A DNA stretch of 33,457 nt from Sphingobacterium sp. UBA2700 (GTDB taxonomy: Bacteria; Bacteroidota; Bacteroidia; Sphingobacteriales; Sphingobacteriaceae), in assembly GCA_002354335.1 (NCBI GenBank), contig DELI01000005.1, positions 467,089-500,545 of the forward strand, written 5' to 3'. Shown piece by piece: positions 16,094 through 22,444 of the stretch. The notes beneath the pieces were generated by a model. The model was given only the letters and a program-made list of their open reading frames with translations. It ran no database searches and was not told where the DNA came from. How positions within the stretch are numbered: the first letter of the stretch is position 1; each line of letters opens with the position of its first letter. The translations under genes were made by a program, and so were the position numbers.

Positions 16094-16909
16094 ATGAGAA
16101 CGATGAAAACAGTATGTGCATTGTTAGCGGCGACAGCTCTCTTTGCATCATGTGATAACAAATCCACGAAAAATAAAGATGGAGAGGTTAAAGATTCAAC
16201 AGCACTAGCCGATTCAGTAGGTGCTATCGCCGTTAATCCACTTCAACACGCAAAAGAGTTCCCTGGAGCAACTTTGAAGATTGCTTCAATAGAATCTGTG
16301 AAAGCTGGTGCCGACTCTGCTAAAATTACGGTGAAATACGACGTACAGAACTTTAAGTTAACGGAACAGACCGAGCATACGCATCACATGGCAAACTCGC
16401 ACGATGGACAGCATATCCACTTCATTTTGGATAACACGCCATACGTTGCATTGTATAAGCCGGAACATACCTTTACGGTTCCTGTAAACTCAGAGCATTA
16501 CTTGCTATCTTTCTTATCTCGCTCATTCCACGAGTCTATCAAAACCGCGGAAGCAGCAAAATTGATTAAATTCAAAGTAGGTGCGGATGCGAAGATTACG
16601 GAACAACCGACTCCGACAGAGCCATCCTTGTTCTATAGCCGTCCGAAAGGAGATTATAAAGGGGATGAAACAAATGTGTTATTGTTAGACTTCTTCATCA
16701 ACAATACAACACTTTCTGCCGACGGAAACAAGGTAAAAGCAACAATCAACGGTCAGGAATTTATTTTGGATCAATGGACACCATACGAAGTGTTGAACCT
16801 TCCGAAAGGCGAAGCAACAGTGAAACTTACGCTAATCGATAAAGATGGCAATGCAATCACCGGTGATAACGTATCTGTTGAAAGAAAAATAAATCTGCTG
16901 GAAAGATAG
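16094..16909 (+). CDS. His-rich lipoprotein of unknown function
   Basis: 271 aa. The signal peptide ends in lipobox LFASC (C20), so it is a membrane-anchored lipoprotein; ATG at 16103 is an alternative start. A linker rich in Asp/Lys/Ser follows. The middle holds a histidine cluster (H95, H97, H98, H103, H107, H109) leading into GQHIHFILDNTPYVALYKP, a pattern reminiscent of DUF4399-like metal-binding beta-sandwiches. The C-terminal half (about 185-271) looks like a second beta-sandwich of similar style (VKATINGQEFILDQW, LPKGEATVKLTLIDKDG). Metal binding is inference from the histidines. The TAG stop is the first unit of a heptad repeat and a bidirectional terminator follows. Confidence 0.8.
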   Translation: MRTMKTVCALLAATALFASCDNKSTKNKDGEVKDSTALADSVGAIAVNPLQHAKEFPGATLKIASIESVKAGADSAKITVKYDVQNFKLTEQTEHTHHMANSHDGQHIHFILDNTPYVALYKPEHTFTVPVNSEHYLLSFLSRSFHESIKTAEAAKLIKFKVGADAKITEQPTPTEPSLFYSRPKGDYKGDETNVLLLDFFINNTTLSADGNKVKATINGQEFILDQWTPYEVLNLPKGEATVKLTLIDKDGNAITGDNVSVERKINLLER

Positions 16910-16948
16910 ATTATAGATTTAAGACGTTAGATTTTAGACATTAGACGC
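16907..16948 (+). repeat. Heptad repeat overlapping the lipoprotein stop codon
   Basis: Six phased 7-mers: TAGATTA, TAGATTT, AAGACGT, TAGATTT, TAGACAT, TAGACGC. The first TAG is the stop codon of the lipoprotein gene. The terminator follows at 16966. Confidence 0.8.
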
Positions 16949-16965
16949 CTAACATCGGATAAAAT

Positions 16966-16997
16966 AAAAAGGAACTCGCTGAGCGGGTTCCTTTTTT
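16966..16997. terminator. Bidirectional terminator
   Basis: GGAACTCGC (16971-16979), loop TGA, GCGGGTTCC (16983-16991), with A5 before and T6 after. It can serve both the plus-strand lipoprotein gene and the convergent minus-strand azoreductase gene. Confidence 0.88.
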
Positions 16998-17045
16998 ATT
17001 TAGTAGGTAACGCCGTTGAAAGAGGATCGTTCAATAGCTTTTCAC

Positions 17046-17672
17046 TTATTCTTCGAGCTTGGCAATTTGGTCGAATATCTTTCGTTGAGATTGGGCAAAC
17101 AACTCCCCTCCAAACTCTTCGTTATCCAAAGATAAAGTAGTGATGTCTTTGACACCCAAAATATTAAAAATGAATGTTAGATAAGTAGTTTGGAAGTTCA
17201 TATGTCCATTTTTCTCGTTTACCCCATATCCACTGTCTCCCCTGCTCGATAAAATAAACATCCTTTTATCTTCTAAAAGCCCGACGTAATCGCCATCAGG
17301 CCGTCCAGACCTAAATTTCCACGTTTCATTGATTCGCATAATTTGGTCAATGTACGATTTGAGTCCACTAGGTATAGACCAATTGTACATCGGCGCGGCA
17401 ATCACATAGATGTCTGCCTCTTTTAATTCCTTTACCAAAGTATTACTCAGCTCGAGTATTTTCTGGTTTTCTGCGGTCCTAGCCTCTACTTTGGTGAAAG
17501 ATGCTCCAATCCATTCATTCGTAATATGTGGAACAGGAGTCAAACCAACCTCCCGATATACATAACTATCGTTTGGATATTTTTTTGACCATGTTTCTAC
17601 AAAAAGCTTACTAAGCGATCTACTGTGAGAGTACTCCTCTCTTGTGCTCGAATTTACTATCAATACCTTCAT
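17046..17672 (-). CDS. azoR: FMN-dependent NADH:azoreductase / NAD(P)H oxidoreductase
   Basis: 208 aa, flavodoxin-like fold, cytoplasmic. AzoR-type enzymes reduce azo bonds and quinones with NADH and FMN, giving protection from electrophile stress. Visible family features: MKVLIVNSSTREEYSHSRSLSKLF (FMN phosphate-binding N-terminus), APMYNWSIPSGLKSYIDQI (about 93-111) and LSSRGDSGYG (about 146-155) facing the flavin. Length is normal. It lies 60 bases downstream of a Crp/Fnr-type regulator on the same strand, probably one transcription unit, and that regulator may control it. Confidence 0.88.
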   Translation of the reverse strand: MKVLIVNSSTREEYSHSRSLSKLFVETWSKKYPNDSYVYREVGLTPVPHITNEWIGASFTKVEARTAENQKILELSNTLVKELKEADIYVIAAPMYNWSIPSGLKSYIDQIMRINETWKFRSGRPDGDYVGLLEDKRMFILSSRGDSGYGVNEKNGHMNFQTTYLTFIFNILGVKDITTLSLDNEEFGGELFAQSQRKIFDQIAKLEE

Positions 17673-17732
17673 TATTACTTAAATTTGTTAAGCAAAAATG
17701 GGGCGTATTTATTCAACAAAAATTGACCTAGT

Positions 17733-18317
17733 TCAAGAGGATTTGTTTTTCTTTCGAATACGGCTGATGAATTCTGCTGACACTCCCAAATAGGAAGCAA
17801 TTAGATATTGTGGCACTCTAAATGATATTTTGGGGTAGGTTTCAAGAAAATCATAATATCTGTGTTCAGCAGTGAATACATTGTTATAGACAATTCTCTG
17901 CTGTAGAGTTCCCAAATAACTTTCCAGAATAATCCGGAAATATCTTTCCAACTTCGGGATTTCTACGAGTAGATTTTGAAACGAGGAATAACTAATCTGT
18001 AAAACGGTAGAATCTTCAATCGCTTGAATACTGTAAATGCTTGGCTTCTGTTTCGAGAAACTATCGATATCCGTTGCCCACCAATCGTCAATTGCAAAAT
18101 AGACAATCTCCTCGTCCCCACTTGCAGCATTGATGTAAAAGGCTTTTAAAGCACCTGAAAACACGTAATTATCATACCTACAGACATCTCCATTCCGCAA
18201 GAGGTAATCGCCTTTTTTAAAAGTTCTAACTTTCCAAAACCTTTTAAACAAGGAAATTTCCTCAGGATTTAGAATAACATGCTTTGAAATATTCTCAATT
18301 AAAGGATTGAAATCCAT
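17733..18317 (-). CDS. Crp/Fnr-family transcriptional regulator
   Basis: 194 aa. The cyclic-nucleotide-binding-like beta roll covers about 10-115 (LFKRFWKVRTFKKGDYLLRNGDVC, then VFSGALKAFYINAASGDEEIVYF). A dimerisation helix follows (about 118-145), and a short winged-helix DNA-binding end contains QYLIASYLGVSAEFISRIRKK (about 170-190). There are no FNR-type N-terminal cysteines. The effector-pocket arginine signature of true CRP is not obvious, so the ligand is unknown. Small regulators of this form are common in Bacteroidota, often beside an oxidoreductase they control. No recognisable promoter box upstream. Confidence 0.88.
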   Translation of the reverse strand: MDFNPLIENISKHVILNPEEISLFKRFWKVRTFKKGDYLLRNGDVCRYDNYVFSGALKAFYINAASGDEEIVYFAIDDWWATDIDSFSKQKPSIYSIQAIEDSTVLQISYSSFQNLLVEIPKLERYFRIILESYLGTLQQRIVYNNVFTAEHRYYDFLETYPKISFRVPQYLIASYLGVSAEFISRIRKKNKSS

Positions 18318-18370
18318 AAAAGGATCACTTAACTAAACTTCCTAAAATCAGCAAAAACAACCCCAGAAAG

Positions 18371-18390
18371 TTCTAAAATCTAATATCTAA
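18371..18390 (-). repeat. Heptad repeat after argC
   Basis: On the minus strand, immediately after the argC TAA: TAGATAT, TAGATTT, TAGAACT. Same family. No hairpin terminator follows here, unlike the other copies. Confidence 0.65.
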
Positions 18391-19410
18391 TTAAAAGCCC
18401 ACCGACTTTAATCTCAGCCCTTCTTTTTCATCCAAGCCAAACATCAGGTTCATGTTCTGCACTGCTTGTCCGGAAGCACCTTTCAACAGATTATCCGTCG
18501 CATTTAAGATCAGCAATTTATTGCCATGCTTCTCCAAATGGATAATGCTCTTGTTGGTATTGACTACCTGCTTCAAGTCTATATTCGCTTTGGACACATG
18601 GGTAAAAGGATGATTCGCATAATAAGAAGTATACAGCTCATATGCCGCATCTTCCGATAAATCAGAATCTACATAGATGGCCGAGAAGATACCCCTTGCA
18701 AAATCACCTCGTTGTGGGATAAAATTGATTTTCTCCGCTGCACGTGCTAACAACGAACCCTCGCCTTCGGGAAGAAAACCCTCCTGCAACTGGTCTAAAG
18801 ATTCAGAGATCTCTTGCAGGTGCTGATGATCAAATGATTTGTAAGCCGATAGGTTATTGTTTCTCCATGAAAAATGCGTCGTAGCCGAAGGCTTCTGTCC
18901 TGCGCCTGTTGATCCGGTCGTCGCATTCACGTGGATTTGCTCCGGCAATAGACCTTTGCTCGCCAGCGGCAATAGGGCCAACTGTATATTGGTCGCAAAA
19001 CAACCCGGATTAGCAATGTACTGCGCTTCTTTGATCTTATCCTTGTTCAATTCGGGCAGCCCATAAATGAAGTTCTTCCCTTGATAAGCTCTGTTCGCAC
19101 GCAGACGGTAATCTTGCGACAGATCAATAATCTTTACAGTAGGGTCAACCGGATTTGCGTCTAAAAACTTTTTCGCATCCCCGTGCCCTACGCACAAAAA
19201 TAAAACATCAATATTTGAATGAAAATCAGAGGAAAAAGTTAAATCTGTATCGCCAAACAAATCGTTATGCACGTCAGACAGCTTATTTCCAGCGTTCGAT
19301 GCACTATTAGCAAATACAATATCCACTTGGGGGTGGAAGATCAGAATACGAAGCAATTCCCCACCTGTATATCCTGCAGATCCAACAATTCCTACTTTAA
19401 TTTTTTCCAT
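18391..19410 (-). CDS. argC: N-acetyl-gamma-glutamyl-phosphate reductase
   Basis: 339 aa from the ATG at 19410. A longer in-frame GTG at 19434 was rejected because it lies inside the terminator hairpin and adds a non-conserved leader. ArgC reduces N-acyl-glutamyl phosphate to the semialdehyde with NADPH in arginine synthesis. The NADP-binding motif VGIVGSAGYTGGELLRIL is near the start, and the catalytic cysteine is C137 in NPGCFATNIQLALLPL. In some Bacteroidota the intermediates are N-succinylated; the sequence does not decide this. The gene follows argG by 52 bases, but a strong terminator occupies that gap, so argC is expected at a lower or regulated level. Confidence 0.95.
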   Translation of the reverse strand: MEKIKVGIVGSAGYTGGELLRILIFHPQVDIVFANSASNAGNKLSDVHNDLFGDTDLTFSSDFHSNIDVLFLCVGHGDAKKFLDANPVDPTVKIIDLSQDYRLRANRAYQGKNFIYGLPELNKDKIKEAQYIANPGCFATNIQLALLPLASKGLLPEQIHVNATTGSTGAGQKPSATTHFSWRNNNLSAYKSFDHQHLQEISESLDQLQEGFLPEGEGSLLARAAEKINFIPQRGDFARGIFSAIYVDSDLSEDAAYELYTSYYANHPFTHVSKANIDLKQVVNTNKSIIHLEKHGNKLLILNATDNLLKGASGQAVQNMNLMFGLDEKEGLRLKSVGF

Positions 19411-19423
19411 AGTATCTTCAATT

Positions 19424-19452
19424 AAAAAAGGCACAGTAAACTACTGTGCCTT
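19424..19452 (-). terminator. Terminator between argG and argC
   Basis: On the minus strand AAGGCACAGTA (19452-19442), loop GTT, TACTGTGCCTT (19438-19428), then a T-run to 19424. The 11-bp perfect stem with T-tract is a convincing intrinsic terminator lying 10 bases after the argG stop and 13 bases before the argC ATG. Confidence 0.85.
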
Positions 19453-19462
19453 ATGATATATC

Positions 19463-20650
19463 TTAGCCTTTGCCGTTCACTTTATGCCAGATGATGGTCT
19501 GGTTACCAAAGATTTTTGAGAAACCTTTTACGTCGTCGCCCGTATAGCCCTCGTTCATTTCGCCATAGCTACCGAATTTGTTCGACATCAAATCATGCTC
19601 CGATTCAATTCCGATAATAACGAAACGGTATGGGTGAAGCTCTACAAATACACGCCCTGTTACAGTTTCCTGCGAGCTTTTTAAGAATGCTTCCATATCG
19701 CGCATCACCGGATCGTGCATCTGCCCTTCGTGCATGTAGTTACCGTAGAAAGCCGCTAATTGGTCTTTCCAAGATAATTGCCATTTCGTCAAGGTATGTT
19801 TTTCCAAAGTATGGTGTGCTTTAATCAGGATCACAGAAGCAGCAGCTTCAAATCCAACGCGTCCTTTGATACCAATGATCGTATCACCAACGTGGATATC
19901 ACGGCCAATACCATAAGGCTGTGCAATTGCTTGAAGCTCTTGGATCACCTTTACCGCACCGATCTTCTCCCCATTCAATGCTACCGGCTCGCCTTTTTCG
20001 AAGTCGATGGTAATCTGGCGAGGTTCAGTAGAAGTGACAGGCGTAGGCCATGCCGACTCCGGCAGGTATTGGTTGGATGTCAAAGTCTCAGCGCCACCTA
20101 CGGATGTTCCCCACAAACCTTTATTGATCGAATATTTCGCTTTCTCTGCAGAATACTCAACACCATGATTGTTTAAATACTCAATTTCAGCCTCGCGTGA
20201 TAATTTTAAATCACGGATTGGCGTAATGATTTCGATTCCCGGAATCAAAGTCTGGAAGATCATATCAAAACGAACCTGATCGTTTCCAGCACCCGTAGAA
20301 CCATGTGCTACACATTCAGCACCGATTTTCTTACAGTAGTTTGCAATAGCTGTCGCTTGGCAAACACGCTCCGCAGATACTGACAATGGATAAGTCGCGT
20401 TCTTCAACACGTTGCCAAAAATCAAATATTTGATTGTATCGCGATAGTAGTCTTCAGTTTCATCAATGGTAGTATGCGATTTAACGCCCAATTCATAAGC
20501 TCTCTTTTCAACAGCTTGCAACTCTTCGTCAGAGAATCCACCTGTATTTACAATAACAGAATGAACTTCTAAACCCAAATCACGAGATAGATAGATGCAA
20601 CAGAATGAGGTATCTAATCCGCCACTAAATGCTAAAACTACTTTTTTCAT
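19463..20650 (-). CDS. argG: Argininosuccinate synthase
   Basis: 395 aa, the expected length. Joins citrulline and aspartate with ATP to give argininosuccinate, the penultimate arginine step. The N-type pyrophosphatase loop AFSGGLDTSFC is at residues 7-17. Other family motifs include AHGSTGAGNDQVRFD, PIRDLKLSREAEIEYL, YSINKGLWGTS and the C-terminal GYTGDDVKGFSKIFG. Second gene of the GNAT-argG-argC cluster, 41 bases after the GNAT gene. A terminator follows directly, so argG and the GNAT gene form the main transcript. Expression is probably set by the leader at 21409-21690. Confidence 0.97.
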   Translation of the reverse strand: MKKVVLAFSGGLDTSFCCIYLSRDLGLEVHSVIVNTGGFSDEELQAVEKRAYELGVKSHTTIDETEDYYRDTIKYLIFGNVLKNATYPLSVSAERVCQATAIANYCKKIGAECVAHGSTGAGNDQVRFDMIFQTLIPGIEIITPIRDLKLSREAEIEYLNNHGVEYSAEKAKYSINKGLWGTSVGGAETLTSNQYLPESAWPTPVTSTEPRQITIDFEKGEPVALNGEKIGAVKVIQELQAIAQPYGIGRDIHVGDTIIGIKGRVGFEAAASVILIKAHHTLEKHTLTKWQLSWKDQLAAFYGNYMHEGQMHDPVMRDMEAFLKSSQETVTGRVFVELHPYRFVIIGIESEHDLMSNKFGSYGEMNEGYTGDDVKGFSKIFGNQTIIWHKVNGKG

Positions 20651-20691
20651 CTTATAATGATTAATATGCTGATAATTACAAAAATAACAAT

Positions 20692-21408
20692 TTAAAATCC
20701 TTTAACCGGCTTCACCCCAACGGGAATTACACTGGCAACAAACTTTTTGGTCGATTTCCAAAGCTTCGCTTCAATACGTTTCAACAACGATTGTTTCTTT
20801 GAAATTCGATCCAAACGCTCTTTCGCTTCCGCACGACGTTGAATTTTCTCCTTCAACTCCCGTTCTTTCTCTACCGGATCCCATAACATCGCCGTACACA
20901 TACAGTTCTTACGGTCTTTCGACATCAAGATATCATAGTTAACACATGATTGGCAACCTTTCCAAAACTCCTCGTCTTGCGTCAGCTCTGAATAGGTAAC
21001 AGGCTCATAGCCCAAATCAGAGTTGATTTTCATCACCGCCAATCCTGTCGTCAACCCGAAGATCTTAGATTTCGGATATTTCTCTCTAGACAACTCGAAC
21101 ACACGCTTTTTGATCGCTTTTGCCAATCCAACCTTACGAAATTCAGGATTGACAATAAGCCCCGAATTGGCAACGTAATCACCATGGCTCCAAGTTTCAA
21201 TATAGCAGAAACCCGCCCATCTACCATCTTTATGCAAAGCAATAACGGCTTTGCCCTCATCCATCTTACGAGCAACATATTCCGGCTTTCGACGTGCAAT
21301 ACCTGTTCCGCGAGCCTTTGCAGACTCGAACATTTCATTACAAATATCATCCGCGTACTCCACATGAGCTGCTGTTGCGGGAATAATCAAAAAATCAGAG
21401 ATTGTCAT
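20692..21408 (-). CDS. GNAT acyltransferase in arg cluster; candidate N-acylglutamate synthase
   Basis: 238 aa. The GNAT fold spans about 1-150, with the acyl-CoA pyrophosphate-binding loop RKVGLA (91-96) after the strand LIVNPEF. A four-cysteine set, C152-x2-C155 and C169-x-C171, could bind zinc. The last 60 residues are a basic, charged helix (about 178-225). No classical argA or argJ is visible here, and this gene heads the argG-argC cluster. It is therefore a good candidate for the first step, acylating glutamate. From memory, fitness studies in Bacteroides pointed to a GNAT in the arg cluster for this role; I have not verified it. The role is inference; the GNAT assignment is firm. Confidence 0.85.
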   Translation of the reverse strand: MTISDFLIIPATAAHVEYADDICNEMFESAKARGTGIARRKPEYVARKMDEGKAVIALHKDGRWAGFCYIETWSHGDYVANSGLIVNPEFRKVGLAKAIKKRVFELSREKYPKSKIFGLTTGLAVMKINSDLGYEPVTYSELTQDEEFWKGCQSCVNYDILMSKDRKNCMCTAMLWDPVEKERELKEKIQRRAEAKERLDRISKKQSLLKRIEAKLWKSTKKFVASVIPVGVKPVKGF

Positions 21409-21686
21409 TAATAATGTCGACCTAAAAAATAAATACCAAGGTATTCTAAAAAACTATAAATAAAATTTCGATCAGAATCCATCGAGCTTGATGAACCTTA
21501 AAATTGGAGTTTGCCTGCCTCAGAATCAAGCTCGAGGCAGAATAGGTCGTCGGAATCGTAGAAGCGGACAATTAAATGAACGAAGGGCATAATAAACCTT
21601 CACCCCCAGCTTATGTAAAGCTCGGTCGAATGTGTTCATATATACCTTTTTATAGTTCATTATATTCCGTTGTTCGCTGTAATCAG
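21409..21686 (-). promoter_or_regulatory. Arginine operon leader: uORF plus competing hairpins
   Basis: About 278 nt lie between the predicted start (near 21686) and the GNAT ATG. Hairpin 1 is CTGCCTC (21540-21534)/GAGGCAG (21521-21515). Hairpin 2 is CGAGCTTGAT (21534-21525)/ATCAAGCTCG (21492-21483), whose left arm is the loop of hairpin 1, so they exclude each other or form an H-type pseudoknot. The stop of the Arg-rich uORF lies in the shared segment. Downstream are weak hairpins with T-runs: TCGAT/ATCGA (21485-21468) overlapping the right arm of hairpin 2, and AATACCTTGGTATT (21445-21432) followed by TATTTTTTA. Pairings are seen; attenuation is inference. Confidence 0.5.
21526..21660 (-). 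CDS. Arg-rich leader-peptide candidate upstream of arg operon
   Basis: A 44-codon ORF from ATG 21660, or 37 codons from the in-frame ATG at 21639. The C-terminus reads LLRFRRPILPRA. Four arginines fall in its last nine or ten positions, all CGA, a codon the long genes here use sparingly next to CGT/CGC. Two further arginines occur earlier (CGA, CGT). It starts about 26 nt after the predicted transcription start, ends within competing hairpins, and precedes arginine synthesis genes. That matches the logic of an amino-acid attenuator peptide. No protein family is recognised, and a chance ORF is possible. Confidence 0.45.
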   Translation of the reverse strand: MNYKKVYMNTFDRALHKLGVKVYYALRSFNCPLLRFRRPILPRA

Positions 21687-21692
21687 ACTGCG

Positions 21693-21700
21693 CAAAAGTA
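21693..21700 (-). promoter_or_regulatory. Arginine operon promoter -7 box
   Basis: TACTTTTG on the minus strand is an exact TAnnTTTG match. A TTG lies about 23 bases upstream, slightly further than usual. Start predicted near 21686. Confidence 0.55.
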
Positions 21701-21885
21701 AACAATTATTTTTTTCTTTTATGCAATATAATTGTAGATTTTTTATTTTATATCCAATAAGCCAAATCCATCATTGCCAGACTGCTAATAAGACTCTCGA
21801 ATCTTTAAAACGTTTAAAAAAAACAATCTTTTGTCAGAATTTAACCTATTAACCTACCCAATTTTCTGAAGAACAAATAAATACT

Positions 21886-21893
21886 TAATTTTG
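21886..21893 (+). promoter_or_regulatory. Promoter -7 box of the small membrane protein gene
   Basis: TAATTTTG matches TAnnTTTG; the start would be near 21900, 14 nt before the ATG at 21914. The interval 21701-21885 is AT-rich with no gene; it includes an imperfect AAACGTTT-centred palindrome near 21821-21836. Confidence 0.6.
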
Positions 21894-21913
21894 TTCCAAA
21901 TTTTAAAAACAAC

Positions 21914-22144
21914 ATGGTAGGTCCTAGCATTTTCTTCTTCGTCATCTTTGTCATCCCTTACGTTTATTTCATGTACTGGTTAGTAAAACAGGACAAGAAA
22001 AAGCATGTTTGGGGCATCGTAGTGGTAACGGTAATTGCTATCATTGGATTTCTGGTATCTCAAACCGCCAGCAAGAATGCCGTGCGTAATTATAAACAAC
22101 ATCAAATAGACTCGAGAGAAATCGAAAAGCAGGAGCATCAATAA
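21914..22144 (+). CDS. Small two-helix membrane protein, unknown function
   Basis: 76 aa. Two hydrophobic stretches, about residues 4-23 (SIFFFVIFVIPYVYFMYWLV) and 32-48 (WGIVVVTVIAIIGFLVS), are separated by a short basic loop QDKKKHV. The C-terminus is polar and charged. With a positive loop of this kind, the loop is predicted to be cytoplasmic. No family recognised. Reality of the gene is supported by a consensus promoter 20 bases upstream and a strong terminator downstream (22260). Confidence 0.7.
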   Translation: MVGPSIFFFVIFVIPYVYFMYWLVKQDKKKHVWGIVVVTVIAIIGFLVSQTASKNAVRNYKQHQIDSREIEKQEHQ

Positions 22145-22259
22145 ACTTATCGAGCTTCACTTCTACGCCAGGCCAAATCGAACGCTGGCAAGCAATATCA
22201 CGTTAAATAATTTCTAAAATTAGGCAAAGCCTCATAGAGGGTCACGCCTTTCGATCTAC

Positions 22260-22294
22260 TTGTCTAAGATTCTTTCTTAGACAATTCTATTTTT
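22260..22294 (+). terminator. Terminator of the small membrane protein gene
   Basis: TTGTCTAAGA (22260-22269), loop TTCTT, TCTTAGACAA (22275-22284), then TTCTATTTTT. A 10-bp perfect stem, 116 bases after the stop. Confidence 0.75.
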
Positions 22295-22324
22295 GGTCGA
22301 GAATACTTCGACATAGAACCCTTT

Positions 22325-22410
22325 CAAACCCAATACAAACCCAATACAAACCCAATACAAACCCCTATCATAACCGTTCTGAAAGGGCTATGATAGGGGT
22401 CAGTATTGGG
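22325..22410. repeat. 11-bp tandem repeat merging into a long hairpin
   Basis: CAAACCCAATA is repeated three times (22325-22357). The last unit runs into a two-step hairpin: CCCAATAC (22351-22358) pairs with GTATTGGG (22403-22410), and CCCCTATCATA (22362-22372) with TATGATAGGGG (22389-22399), with a 3-nt internal loop on each side and a 16-nt apical loop. Lies between convergent genes. Related to the GGGTT repeat at 1-57. Confidence 0.75.
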
Positions 22411-22444
22411 CTTACTTAAATAAAAACTTGTTTAAGACTTGAAC

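Noticed and set aside
19411..19434. Eight-codon N-terminal extension of argC from GTG
   Set aside because: The GTG lies in the terminator stem, and ArgC proteins start directly before the GxxGYTG motif.
19778..20176. 132-codon ORF on the plus strand opposite argG
   Set aside because: Shadow of a well-conserved argG reading frame; translated sequence has no family features.
22325..22357. Tandem 11-bp repeats considered as a CRISPR array
   Set aside because: Units are directly adjacent with no spacers, and no cas genes are present.
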